Positions 9,378 to 16,973 of a stretch of 51,244 bases of DNA are shown in pieces. A program made the translations under genes and the position numbers. Location of the stretch: NCBI RefSeq assembly GCF_000691505.1, contig NZ_JMIP02000017.1, forward strand, positions 422,564 to 473,807, read 5' to 3'. Position 1 is the stretch's first letter. Each line of letters starts with the position of its first letter. The DNA comes from Halostagnicola sp. A56 (GTDB lineage: Archaea; Halobacteriota; Halobacteria; Halobacteriales; Natrialbaceae). The notes below the pieces were generated by a model, which was given only the letters and a program-made list of their open reading frames with translations, did not search any database and had not been told where the DNA came from.

Positions 9378-9501
9378 TGGGACGCACCGAGCTACTGATG
9401 AGACGCATCGAGTTATTGACGAGACGCATCGAGCTACCGATGCGACACACCGAGTTACCGATGCGACGTACGGACGTAGCGATGCGACACCACGAGGTGA
9501 G
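9376..9501 (+). repeat. Six tandem 21-bp repeats between tupC and the regulator gene
   Basis: Six consecutive 21-bp units start at 9376, 9397, 9418, 9439, 9460 and 9481. The consensus is roughly GATGMGACGCAYCGAGYTAC plus one base. The first four are closest; units five and six have drifted. Period 21 equals seven codons, so the array keeps frame. Confidence 0.92.
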
Positions 9502-9511
9502 CGCGCAATGA
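9377..9511 (+). CDS. Small repeat protein ORF coupled to tupC and the regulator
   Basis: A 44-codon ORF not seen in simple long-ORF scans. It starts ATG at 9377, overlapping the tupC stop as TGATG, and ends TGA at 9509-9511, overlapping the regulator ATG at 9508 as ATGA. It encodes six seven-residue units of the type M-R-R-x-E-L-x ([42 protein letters not shown]) then AQ. The product would be basic and heptad-periodic, unusual in an acidic halophilic proteome. The exact coupling at both ends supports translation; the alternative is a repeat-expanded spacer that merely keeps ribosomes moving from tupC to the regulator. No homolog is known to me. Confidence 0.45.
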   Translation: MGRTELLMRRIELLTRRIELPMRHTELPMRRTDVAMRHHEVSAQ

Positions 9512-10266
9512 CACTCGAGAAGGGCTACCGGACGGAGCTGTCGGTCGACGGGATCACGATCGACCGACGGGATATCGAGATGCTCGAGGCGATCGACCGA
9601 CACGGCTCGATGCACGCCGCAGCAGACGCCCTCGGGCGATCGTACGCCCGGCTTCAGCAACGAATCGTCGAACTCGAGGCGGCCGTCGGCGACCTCACGG
9701 AGCGCCGGCGTGGGGGCAAAGGCGGCGGCGGCACCGAACTCACGGAGACGGCACTGGAACTGCGTCGGCGTTTCGAGCGCCACCAGACGGAACTCGATGG
9801 CGTCGCCCGCGCGACCGAGTCGGTGTTCGCGGGGACGGTTCGCGAACGGACGGGAACGCTCGGAACCGTCGAGACCGCAGCAGGCCCCGTGGTGGCGCTC
9901 GTTCCGGCGGGCGCGACGACCGTCCAGATCGGTGTTCGTTCGGATGCGGTCGTCCTCGCAGACCCAGAGGAGTCGCCCGAACGCGGCGTCACGAGTTTCC
10001 GAAATCAGTTCACCGGGACGGTTTCGTCGATCGACTCGAGCGACGGCGTCGCGCGGGTGACTCTCGACCTCGAGCGAGTCGACGAACCGCCGGACGGATC
10101 CAAGTCAGTCGCCGATGTCGAACTCGAGACGCTCGTCACCCAGGAGAGCGCCGACTCATTGGGAATCACGGTCGGGAAGACGCTGCGCGCGTCGTTCAAA
10201 GCGACGGCCGCCCGCGCTACCCCGACGGGAGACGCTCCGTCTGCGGACGATGACGCTTCGTCATAA
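9508..10266 (+). CDS. ModE-like HTH-TOBE transcriptional regulator of the tup operon
   Basis: 252 aa. Residues ~15-75 form a ModE/LysR-type winged helix (DIEMLEAIDRHGSMHAAADALGRSYARLQQRI, with wing RRGGKGGGGTELT). Residues ~105-235 hold two TOBE-like beta units (FAGTVRERTGTLGTV..., FTGTVSSIDSSDGVARVTL...) that in ModE bind molybdate or tungstate. It most likely senses the oxyanion and represses tupABC; the dyad at 6761-6778 is a candidate site. The start overlaps the stop of the repeat ORF. The gene closes the operon. Confidence 0.8.
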   Translation: MTLEKGYRTELSVDGITIDRRDIEMLEAIDRHGSMHAAADALGRSYARLQQRIVELEAAVGDLTERRRGGKGGGGTELTETALELRRRFERHQTELDGVARATESVFAGTVRERTGTLGTVETAAGPVVALVPAGATTVQIGVRSDAVVLADPEESPERGVTSFRNQFTGTVSSIDSSDGVARVTLDLERVDEPPDGSKSVADVELETLVTQESADSLGITVGKTLRASFKATAARATPTGDAPSADDDASS

Positions 10267-10284
10267 TTCGACCCGACCGCGTTT

Positions 10285-10764
10285 TCAGGCGCGGATCGAG
10301 TCGCTCTCGGCCGACTCGGCGCCCGAGTCTCTCTCTGCGACCGGCTCGAGCTGTCTGACCGTCAGGACGGGAACGGGCGAGGTTCGAACCACTCGTTCGG
10401 CGACGCTGCCGAGCAGCAGGCGGTTCTCGCCGTGGCGACCTCGCGTTCCCGTCACGACCATGTCGGCGTCGACATCGCGCGCGTACGAACAAATCTCTTG
10501 AGCGGGCCGTCCCTCCCGAACGTCGGTCGTGAGGTCGAGGCTCGCTCGCTCTTCGACGGTCGCGAGTGCGGCGTCGGCGTGGGTCTCGAGGGCCGTCTCG
10601 AGTTCCTCGCGGAGCTGTTCGGGCGAGGCGTCGACTTCTCCCGCGTCGATGACCGACAGAGCGTGGACCGTCGCGTCGAAGCGGTTCGCGAGGTCGAGCC
10701 CGACATCGACGGCGCGTTTCACGCTCTCGGAGCCGTCAGTTGCGACGACGACCGTTTCGAACAT
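10285..10764 (-). CDS. Universal stress protein, UspA family
   Basis: 159 aa with a full UspA fold. The N-terminal ATVDG-type strand reads VVVATDGSESVKRA, and the ATP-binding signature G-x2-G-x9-G-[ST] is visible as GTRGRHGENRLLLGSVAERVVR (~113-134). The C-terminal ~20 residues are an Asp/Glu/Ser tail. Likely a nucleotide-binding stress protein in the cytoplasm. It is divergent from another usp gene at 10880, with a TATA box at 10787-10795. Target unknown. Confidence 0.88.
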   Translation of the reverse strand: MFETVVVATDGSESVKRAVDVGLDLANRFDATVHALSVIDAGEVDASPEQLREELETALETHADAALATVEERASLDLTTDVREGRPAQEICSYARDVDADMVVTGTRGRHGENRLLLGSVAERVVRTSPVPVLTVRQLEPVAERDSGAESAESDSIRA

Positions 10765-10786
10765 ACGAAGACGTTACGCGTGCGCT

Positions 10787-10795
10787 GATATAAAC
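10787..10795 (-). promoter_or_regulatory. TATA box for the minus-strand uspA
   Basis: Read on the minus strand, GTTTATATC sits 23-31 bp before the ATG at 10764, giving a leaderless transcript. It is a near-consensus haloarchaeal TATA in GC-rich DNA. Confidence 0.6.
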
Positions 10796-10879
10796 GTACA
10801 CCAGCGAACCAGCAAGTGGGGCCTCCTCTCGAGTGCGAACAGGAGGTGGCTTTTTGAACGCCGGGTACAACTCTCGAGT

Positions 10880-11338
10880 ATGGACGCCAGCGATCCCGTC
10901 ACCGTCGATACCGTTCTGGCACCGGTCGACGGCAGTGTCGAGTCGGCAACCGCCTCCGAGTACGCCGTCGCCGTGGCCGAGCGCTACGACGCGTCCGTTC
11001 ACACGCTGTACGTTCTGGGACGCGGCCTGGTCCGCGGGATGGACGCCGGAACCGTCGACGAATCCGACATCGCCGAGAGCACACAGGAGTTCCTCGCGGA
11101 CATCGACCAGCTCGCCGCCGCCGCTGACGTCGCGTACTCGCGGTCGGTGACCCACGGCTTCTCACAGACTCAGAAGACCCGCCACCCCGGAAGTGCCGTC
11201 CTCGACGCGGCCGACGCGATCGGCGCGGACTTCATCGTCCTCCCGCGCGAATCGGTCACCGATTCTGACGCGGACGTCCTCGAGAAGGCCGCAGAGTACG
11301 TCCTCGCGTACGCGAGCCAGCCCGTACTGTCCGTGTGA
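10880..11338 (+). CDS. UspA-like protein, degenerate ATP motif
   Basis: 152 aa from the ATG at 10880 (MDASDPVTVDTVLAPVDGS); the longer open frame starting near 10529 covers the antisense of the neighbouring usp gene. It keeps the UspA beta1 strand VLAPVDGSVESATASEYA and a closing strand SQPVLSV. The region where the G-x2-G-x9-GS loop should be reads LPRESVTDSDADVLEKAAEYVLA, lacking the glycines. It is therefore probably a non-ATP-binding Usp. Divergent from the upstream usp; ends before a symmetric hairpin at 11395-11418. Confidence 0.8.
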   Translation: MDASDPVTVDTVLAPVDGSVESATASEYAVAVAERYDASVHTLYVLGRGLVRGMDAGTVDESDIAESTQEFLADIDQLAAAADVAYSRSVTHGFSQTQKTRHPGSAVLDAADAIGADFIVLPRESVTDSDADVLEKAAEYVLAYASQPVLSV

Positions 11339-11394
11339 GCCGGTTTCGTAGCCTGTCGTTTGGGTCGTCTACCCGCGAGAACGGTATCGTCGCC

Positions 11395-11418
11395 CTCGAG
11401 TGAATCAGCTCACTCGAG
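11395..11418. terminator. Symmetric hairpin between convergent genes
   Basis: CTCGAGTGA-ATCAGC-TCACTCGAG is a perfect 9-bp inverted repeat with a 6-nt loop. It lies between the stop of the plus-strand usp (11338) and the stop of the minus-strand acetyltransferase (11410-11412), so it could act as a bidirectional 3' end. No T-tract follows, so the termination role is inferred. Confidence 0.45.
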
Positions 11419-11976
11419 TCGGATCGTCATCTCCTGTTCGAAACTCTCGCCGCCCGTTTGCTCGAACCCGACCCGCTCGTAGAGTGCGATCGCCGCGCCG
11501 TTCCATCGCTCGACGGTGAGCCAGACGCGTTCGATCCCGACCTCGGCGGCGTGTCCGAGGAGGTGCTCGAGCAACTGGGTTCCGATCCCCGCCCGCTGGT
11601 AGTCCTGGAGGACGAAAATCGCGAGTTCCCACTCGATGTCGCTCGCCGCTTCGATCGCCGCCGGGTCGTCCGAATCGGGGACGAGTGTGGCGTGGCCGAT
11701 GATGTCGCCCTCGTGGGAGGCGATGACGTTGATGCCGATATCGACGATCGACTCGAGCCAGTTGCGGATCCGCTGTTCGCCCGTCGGGGGGATCCCCTGT
11801 GCGCGGTCGACCGGGTCGAACGCGTCGTACATCGCGACGACGTCCTCGAGCACCGCCTCGTCGACCTCGGTCGGTGCCACCAGTTCGATCGTCCGTCCGT
11901 CCCCGTCCTCGAACGAATCGGGCGGCCGCGGAAACGGCCCGGACGGTTCGTCGGCGTACTTTCGTGTCGCCACCAT
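11410..11976 (-). CDS. GNAT-family N-acetyltransferase
   Basis: 188 aa. The acetyl-CoA loop is the GNAT motif A: IFVLQDYQRAGIGTQLLEHL (~128-147, Q-x-x-x-G-x-G), followed by motif B IERVWLTVERWNGAAIALYERVGF (~155-178), typical of small-molecule or protein N-acetylation. The N-terminal ~30 residues (DEPSGPFPRPPDSFEDGDG) are a disordered acidic lead. It starts 2 bp after the stop of the minus-strand usp at 11979, so the two form an operon. The substrate is not predictable. Confidence 0.85.
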   Translation of the reverse strand: MVATRKYADEPSGPFPRPPDSFEDGDGRTIELVAPTEVDEAVLEDVVAMYDAFDPVDRAQGIPPTGEQRIRNWLESIVDIGINVIASHEGDIIGHATLVPDSDDPAAIEAASDIEWELAIFVLQDYQRAGIGTQLLEHLLGHAAEVGIERVWLTVERWNGAAIALYERVGFEQTGGESFEQEMTIRLE

Positions 11977-11978
11977 CG

Positions 11979-12347
11979 TTATCGAACCAGTTTGACGGTC
12001 GTCGGCGCGTTCAGCAGGACGAACTCGGCGATCGGACCGAGTCGAATCTTCCCCATCGGGCTGACGGTTCCGCCGCCGATGACCAGTTGGTCGAACTCGC
12101 CTTGCTCCGTGAAGTTTACGAGCGCGCTTCCCGGATCGCCCTCGAGCGTCTCGACATCGGTCTCGATGCCGGCCTCCGAGAGCAGCGATTCGGCCTGCTC
12201 GCGCATCTCCTCCTGGGAGCGCTTGGTTTCGGGTTTGTCGACGACGACGACGGTGAGGTCGTCACCGACGGCGGCCGTTCGCTCGATCGTTCGCCGGAGC
12301 GTTTTTATCGACTCGTCGCTTCCGGCGAGCCCCAGTAGTACCTTCAT
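11979..12347 (-). CDS. Short UspA-family protein
   Basis: 122 aa, shorter than the usual ~140-150. It begins MKVLLGLAGSDESIKTLRRT and ends VSPMGKIRLGPIAEFVLLNAPTTVKLVR, which keeps the last Usp strand. The phosphate-binding loop GGGTVSPMGKIRLGPIAEFVL has the G-x2-G spacing only partly, so ATP binding is uncertain. First gene of a two-gene minus-strand operon with the GNAT gene; a TATA-like AATAATTTT lies 25-35 bp before the start. Confidence 0.8.
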   Translation of the reverse strand: MKVLLGLAGSDESIKTLRRTIERTAAVGDDLTVVVVDKPETKRSQEEMREQAESLLSEAGIETDVETLEGDPGSALVNFTEQGEFDQLVIGGGTVSPMGKIRLGPIAEFVLLNAPTTVKLVR

Positions 12348-12510
12348 ACCTCGTCTGTGTTCCGACGGACGAAAATTATTGTGCCCACTTCCGGGTTCTG
12401 CGGCCCGGTTCGTGTGAGAACCTCGAACTTTGCGTGGGACTCGCAGGCTCGAAGCGCACGATCTGTGCGTGACGACGGCGTTAAGGCCGTGTGGCCAATA
12501 GGCTCACGGA

Positions 12511-13923
12511 ATGAGTGATGCGGCGCTCGATGTCGTCGAGTTCTTGCTCACGACGAGCGTATATTCGGACGATCGATCGCTAGACGAGAACGACCTGCAA
12601 CCCAGCGTTCGACAGGTGTTCTGGACCAGCAACGCGGGGGACGCCGACGAACAGGGCGGCGCTCGCCAGGGCGGGATCACCCGGCCGCTGTCGGCGACCA
12701 ACCAGACGATTCGAGAGGCCACCGGCGTCGAGGCCCCGTGGAATGCCGTCGGCGACCTCATGTTCACCGATCGCGACGAGTTCTCCGGGACCGTCTCGCT
12801 CACCCAGCGGGACATGGCCGAAGACTGGTTCGCGGATCGGGCGAGCGACGAGCGGGTGCTCGAGAACCCGACCCTCGCCAAACACTTCGAGGACCACGCG
12901 GACCTCGATGTCGACCACGAGGAAGCCAGAGAGCGAAACCGGCCGATCCAGGCCGATCGCGTCTGGATCGACGGCCTGCTCGAGGAGTACTTCGACGAGG
13001 AAGAAGACGAGGACATGCTCGACCTCGTCGAGATCCGCGCGCCCGAGGAGGTCGACATCACGCTCGACGATCTGGTGTTGACCGAGAGCCAGGAGGACGA
13101 GATCGACAAGATCGCGAAGGCGATCGAACACCGCGACTACCTCGCGAACATCGGCCTCCGGGAGATCGGCAAACTGCTGTTCGTCGGGCCACCGGGAACC
13201 GGGAAAACCTCGACCGCACAGGCGCTAGCTCGAGACATGGACCTGCCGTTCGTCGAGGTCAAACTCTCGATGATCACGAGCCAGTACCTGGGTGAGACGG
13301 CAAAGAACGTCGACAAGACCTTCGAGGTCGCAAAGCGACTCTCGCCGTGTATCCTCTTTATCGACGAGTTCGACTCCGTCGCGAAGACCCGTCGGAGCGA
13401 CGAGCACGCGGCGCTCAAGCGCGCGGTCAACACCCTCTTGAAGAGTATCGACAACATCTCGCTGATTCAAGACGACGTGTTGCTCATCGGGGCGACCAAC
13501 CACCCCGATCAACTCGACGCCGCGGCGTGGCGGCGTTTCGACGAGATCGTCAACTTCCCGAAACCGGACTCCCGGATGCGCTCTGATATCCTCCAGGTCA
13601 TCACGAGCACGATGGACATCGAGGAGTTCGATCCCAGCGTCATCGCCGAGGCGACTGAAGGGCTCACCGGAAGCGACCTCCGGATGGTGCTTCGGGAAGC
13701 CGTCCTCGAGGCCCTGACCGAGAACAGGCGGGAACTCTCCCAGGAGGACCTCCTCAACGCCGTCGAGGAGTTCGAAGAGCGCGACAACCTGAAGAACATG
13801 GACATGATCGACGGCGACCACGACGCGCTGGTCGCCGGCGGTGACATCGGCGGCGAGAGCGGCGGCGACAGCGAGCACTCACACGACCACGATCACGATC
13901 ACGCCCACGCGCACGATCACTAA
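12511..13923 (+). CDS. Single-module AAA ATPase with a His-rich C-terminal tail
   Basis: 470 aa. An N-terminal domain of ~200 residues with no recognised fold precedes one AAA module. Walker A is GPPGTGKTS (~227-235), Walker B CILFIDEFDS (~281-290), sensor 1 GATN (~330), and the arginine-finger region is AAWRRFDEIVNF (~340-351). Sensor-2 helical part follows (GLTGSDLRMVLREAV). The AAA core resembles Cdc48/proteasome-activating ATPases, but the N-domain does not, so partners are unknown. The last ~15 residues alternate His with Asp or Ala (HSHDHDHDHAHAHDH), a likely metal-binding tail. Single transcription unit, divergent from the usp-GNAT operon. Confidence 0.85.
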   Translation: MSDAALDVVEFLLTTSVYSDDRSLDENDLQPSVRQVFWTSNAGDADEQGGARQGGITRPLSATNQTIREATGVEAPWNAVGDLMFTDRDEFSGTVSLTQRDMAEDWFADRASDERVLENPTLAKHFEDHADLDVDHEEARERNRPIQADRVWIDGLLEEYFDEEEDEDMLDLVEIRAPEEVDITLDDLVLTESQEDEIDKIAKAIEHRDYLANIGLREIGKLLFVGPPGTGKTSTAQALARDMDLPFVEVKLSMITSQYLGETAKNVDKTFEVAKRLSPCILFIDEFDSVAKTRRSDEHAALKRAVNTLLKSIDNISLIQDDVLLIGATNHPDQLDAAAWRRFDEIVNFPKPDSRMRSDILQVITSTMDIEEFDPSVIAEATEGLTGSDLRMVLREAVLEALTENRRELSQEDLLNAVEEFEERDNLKNMDMIDGDHDALVAGGDIGGESGGDSEHSHDHDHDHAHAHDH

Positions 13924-13926
13924 GCA

Positions 13927-13972
13927 CGACGACTGACTCGCGATTAGTCCGACGACTGATTCACGATTATCC
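13927..13972 (+). repeat. Two 23-bp direct repeats after the AAA gene
   Basis: Two adjacent 23-bp copies at 13927-13949 and 13950-13972, both beginning CGACGACTGA and containing CGATTA, match at 19 of 23 positions. They directly follow the AAA stop codon. Function unknown. Confidence 0.7.
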
Positions 13973-14086
13973 ACTCGAGCCGATCGCTGTCCCGTCGGTT
14001 CGGCGGACTATCCGAGATACCAAGTACGTACCGCACCCGCGAGCGCTGACGCCACGCTTTTCGTCCCCCCGTTCGATTCTGCACGT

Positions 14087-14536
14087 ATGGCCACCGATCG
14101 GAACGTCTACGGAACCGAACTCGAGCCCTGTAGCGCCGATCCGGAGACGGGCTTTCTCCGCGACGGCTGCTGTCGGCGCGTCGAGGGCGACCGCGGCCGA
14201 CACGAACTCTGTGCCGTGATGACCGAGAAGTTTCTCTCTTTTAGTGCGGCTCAGGGGAACGACCTCACGACGCCCAAACCCCAGTTCGAGTTCCCCGGCC
14301 TCGAGCCGGGCGATCGCTGGTGTCTCTGTCTCGGTCGCTGGCTCGAGGCCGAGGACGCCGATTGCGCCCCGCCGGTCGTTCTCGAGGCGACCAACGAGGC
14401 GGTGCTTCGCGACGTCGATCCGGATCTGTTGCGCGAGCACGAGTACGAACGCGCACGGGTCAGCGACGGCTGGCGGACCGACGACGGACGTGCGGACTCG
14501 GGCGACAATCGGGGCTCCGCCGACGACGGGCAGTGA
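14087..14536 (+). CDS. DUF2237-family protein
   Basis: 149 aa. It opens NVYGTELEPCSADPETGFLRDGCC and contains GRHELCAVMTEKFLSFSAAQGNDLTTP and GLEPGDRWCLCLGRW, the conserved Cys/Trp blocks of DUF2237 proteins (widely spread, function unknown). Six cysteines are conserved-looking and may bind metal. The C-terminal ~30 residues are an acidic disordered tail. The MBL hydrolase ATG follows 2 bp after the stop, so the two are one operon. Confidence 0.85.
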   Translation: MATDRNVYGTELEPCSADPETGFLRDGCCRRVEGDRGRHELCAVMTEKFLSFSAAQGNDLTTPKPQFEFPGLEPGDRWCLCLGRWLEAEDADCAPPVVLEATNEAVLRDVDPDLLREHEYERARVSDGWRTDDGRADSGDNRGSADDGQ

Positions 14537-14538
14537 CG

Positions 14539-15363
14539 ATGCGGGTCACCTTACTCGGGACCGGCGATACGACCGGAACCCCGACAGTGGGCTGTGATTG
14601 TGATACCTGCGAGGCCGCTCGAGCGCGCGGCGTCGAACGCACCCGGTTTTCGGTTCACGTCGAGAACGAGCGCACGGACGAGTCGCTGTTGATCGATTTC
14701 AGCCCCGACTTTCGCTACCAGTTCCTGCGCGAGGACGTGGCGCTTCCCGACGCCGCCGTTGTCACGCACATCCACTTCGATCACCTCGACGGCCTGGGCA
14801 ACGTCTTCCGGGTCATCGACGAACTCGCCGTGTACGCCGCGGACGAGACCGATCCGAAGACGGGAAAGAGCGTCGCCGAGACGGTCGAAAGCGACTACCA
14901 CTACCTCGATCCGGTGACGGTCCACTCGACGACGCCGCTCGAGCCGGTTCGCATCTGCGGGCTCGACGTCACCTTCGTCCCCGTGACCCACCCGCCGCTT
15001 CTCTGTTACGGGCTGGCGATCGAGGACCCGGAAACGGGCGCGAAGCTCTCGCTCTCGGGCGATACAAGCTACGACGTATCCGAGGCGTCTCGAGCGGTCC
15101 TCGCTGATCCGGACCTCCTGCTGGCCGACGCGATCGTGCCCGCCCACCTCTGTGAGTTCCACCCGATCGGCGGCCGCCACGAGAACGCCGAGGGGGTCCC
15201 CCGCACGTTCGGCACGAAACACATGACTCGAGAGGGCGCGCTCGAACTGGCTGCGGAACTGAACGCCGATCGGACGCGGCTGGTCCACCTCGCTCATTAC
15301 TACCCGGCCGAGGAAGCGTTCGAGGAACCGCTGGCGATCGACGGCGAGCAGTATGATCTCTGA
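14539..15363 (+). CDS. PhnP-like MBL-fold metallohydrolase
   Basis: 274 aa from the ATG at 14539. The N-terminus has the PhnP/beta-CASP-like zinc segment GTPTVGCDCDTCEAA (~14-28). The MBL motif THIHFDHLDG (~75-84) supplies the H-x-H-x-D-H dinuclear site, and further ligands are VTHPP, SGDTSYD and LVHLAHYY. Family members include cyclic phosphodiesterases (PhnP, 5-phosphoribosyl 1,2-cyclic phosphate) and lipoyltransferase-like hydrolases. A phosphonate operon is not nearby, so only the class is assigned. The longer upstream frame through DUF2237 is ignored because the ATG sits 2 bp after its stop. Confidence 0.85.
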   Translation: MRVTLLGTGDTTGTPTVGCDCDTCEAARARGVERTRFSVHVENERTDESLLIDFSPDFRYQFLREDVALPDAAVVTHIHFDHLDGLGNVFRVIDELAVYAADETDPKTGKSVAETVESDYHYLDPVTVHSTTPLEPVRICGLDVTFVPVTHPPLLCYGLAIEDPETGAKLSLSGDTSYDVSEASRAVLADPDLLLADAIVPAHLCEFHPIGGRHENAEGVPRTFGTKHMTREGALELAAELNADRTRLVHLAHYYPAEEAFEEPLAIDGEQYDL

Positions 15364-15371
15364 TTCGGTGG

Positions 15372-16202
15372 TTACAGCCCGCGGCGGGTCGCCTCGCCGC
15401 GAACCGTCCAGGTGAAGACATCGCCGATCTCGACCAGCGGCCGCTCGCTTCGAAGTTCGAGCAGCCCTTCCATCGCCGCCGAATCCGAGATGGACCCCTC
15501 GAGCGAGAGCGTGACAGTGTCGTCGTGCTCGGCAGTGATCGTCTCCTCGCCCGCCGGCCAGTGTTGTTCGTAGCCGGCCGCCCAGCCGCTCTCGAGTTCC
15601 GTCGAGAACCCCATCTCGCACTGGCCGCTGTCGGGGGTGATCGGCCGTTCCGGGAGCACCGATCGAACCTCGACGGCCGGGTCGACGGCGAGTTCGTGCT
15701 CGAGCCGTCGGAGGCGCAATCGCTCGAGACGAGCGCTGTCGACGTGACACTGCGAGTAGAGTCGAACGCCGTAGCAATACGAGCCGTCGACGCGATCCGA
15801 CGCCTTCTCCAGACTGATCGAGTTCTGGACGTCGATGCCGCTCGCGTCGCTCCCGTCTCCCCAGATTCGGTATCGCTCGTTCCACGCGTCGATCATCGTC
15901 AGATTGGCGATGTGGCTCCCCGAACGCAGTCGATCCGGATTCGGCTCACACTGCTGGAACACTCCGTCGGATCGGTCCGGTTCGTGATCTTCGGGGGCGG
16001 GATCCGGCGGGTTCTCGTCGATGTCGAACGCCTCGTCGACGGTCAGCGTCCGCTCGAGTTCGATGTTTTCGCGCTCTTCGGAGAGGGCCCGGTAGCCGGT
16101 GACGGTGCCGACGCCACCGAGACCGACGAGACCGGCGGTAGCCAGCACGGTTCGTCGTCGGAGACGCGGAGAATCGTCGGTGTCGGAGGGCATACCCGCC
16201 AC
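15372..16202 (-). CDS. Predicted Tat-signal secreted or anchored protein
   Basis: 276 aa. Residues ~13-38 are a Tat signal (RLRRRTVLATAGLVGLGG) without a lipobox cysteine, so the protein is either cleaved or membrane-anchored. The mature part is acidic, has four or five cysteines (QQCEPN, SYCYGV, SQCHVD, GQCEMGF) and no domain I recognise. An alternative Met at 16193 would drop three residues. It ends 8 bp from the convergent MBL gene. Function unknown. Confidence 0.7.
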   Translation of the reverse strand: MAGMPSDTDDSPRLRRRTVLATAGLVGLGGVGTVTGYRALSEERENIELERTLTVDEAFDIDENPPDPAPEDHEPDRSDGVFQQCEPNPDRLRSGSHIANLTMIDAWNERYRIWGDGSDASGIDVQNSISLEKASDRVDGSYCYGVRLYSQCHVDSARLERLRLRRLEHELAVDPAVEVRSVLPERPITPDSGQCEMGFSTELESGWAAGYEQHWPAGEETITAEHDDTVTLSLEGSISDSAAMEGLLELRSERPLVEIGDVFTWTVRGEATRRGL

Positions 16203-16254
16203 GTGAACGTGAACTAACTAATAGTCTAGTATACTCGCTGAGTCCGTCGTCGTC

Positions 16255-16869
16255 TCAGAGCAGCCGGAACACCAGCGCAACGATACCGACGATGACCGCC
16301 GGCAGGAACGTTTTCTCGAGGTCGACGTTGTGGGCTCCTGCGGTCCCTTTCGAGAGAATGTAGACGCTCCATCCGACCACGACGACGCTCGTCAGCAACG
16401 TCGGGAGCATGACGGCTCCCTGGATTGATTGCACTTCAGACACGAACTGCTGTGTATCGTCCAGATTCAACTCGAGGCCGCTGATCGTATTTCGCACGAG
16501 GAGATATCGGATGGGAAGCTCGAGGAGGTCGGGCGCGTAGGCCCAGCCGGCGACCGCGACGGCGTCTTCGAACGAGCCGTCGGTGTCGCTTCCGCTGGCG
16601 GAATAGTGCATGAACGCGGCGATGACGAGCAGTGAGACGATAGCGGACACGAACGCCCATACCGCCGCCGTGCTCGCGAATTCGTTCATTTCGCCAGTGG
16701 CGCCCCTGGGGACGTTTTCCATCTGTGCCAGCATCTGATCTGCGATCGCCCAATTCAGTACGCCCGTCGCGATGACGAGCAAGGCGGCGACCGCGAGTCC
16801 CGATCGAAGCGGGGTAGACCGATTCTCGAAGTACTCGCGCGGGTGGAGGAGCGGGGTCCATGGTGTCAT
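16255..16869 (-). CDS. YIP1-family membrane protein
   Basis: 204 aa starting MTPWTPLLHPREYFENRST, the typical YIP1-domain opening, followed by five hydrophobic helices (~24-42, 66-86, 100-118, 152-172, 185-203). YIP1-like membrane proteins are common in haloarchaea; their role is undefined. It sits 52 bp from the Tat protein start on the same strand, likely upstream of it in one operon. Confidence 0.8.
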   Translation of the reverse strand: MTPWTPLLHPREYFENRSTPLRSGLAVAALLVIATGVLNWAIADQMLAQMENVPRGATGEMNEFASTAAVWAFVSAIVSLLVIAAFMHYSASGSDTDGSFEDAVAVAGWAYAPDLLELPIRYLLVRNTISGLELNLDDTQQFVSEVQSIQGAVMLPTLLTSVVVVGWSVYILSKGTAGAHNVDLEKTFLPAVIVGIVALVFRLL

Positions 16870-16973
16870 CGTACCGCCCTCTCGACCGATAATTAAAATC
16901 AGTTGTCATCCGCTCCGTCGGCCGATCCGTTCGGACGCGTTCTCGAGCGAATCGGGTCCGTTCCGTCCTCGAG

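Noticed and set aside
9376..9501. CRISPR-like array
   Set aside because: Units are 21 bp with no spacers, inside an operon; a tandem coding repeat, not CRISPR.
14551..15885. 444-aa minus-strand frame over the MBL gene
   Set aside because: Shadow of the MBL gene and the Tat protein gene; no domain.
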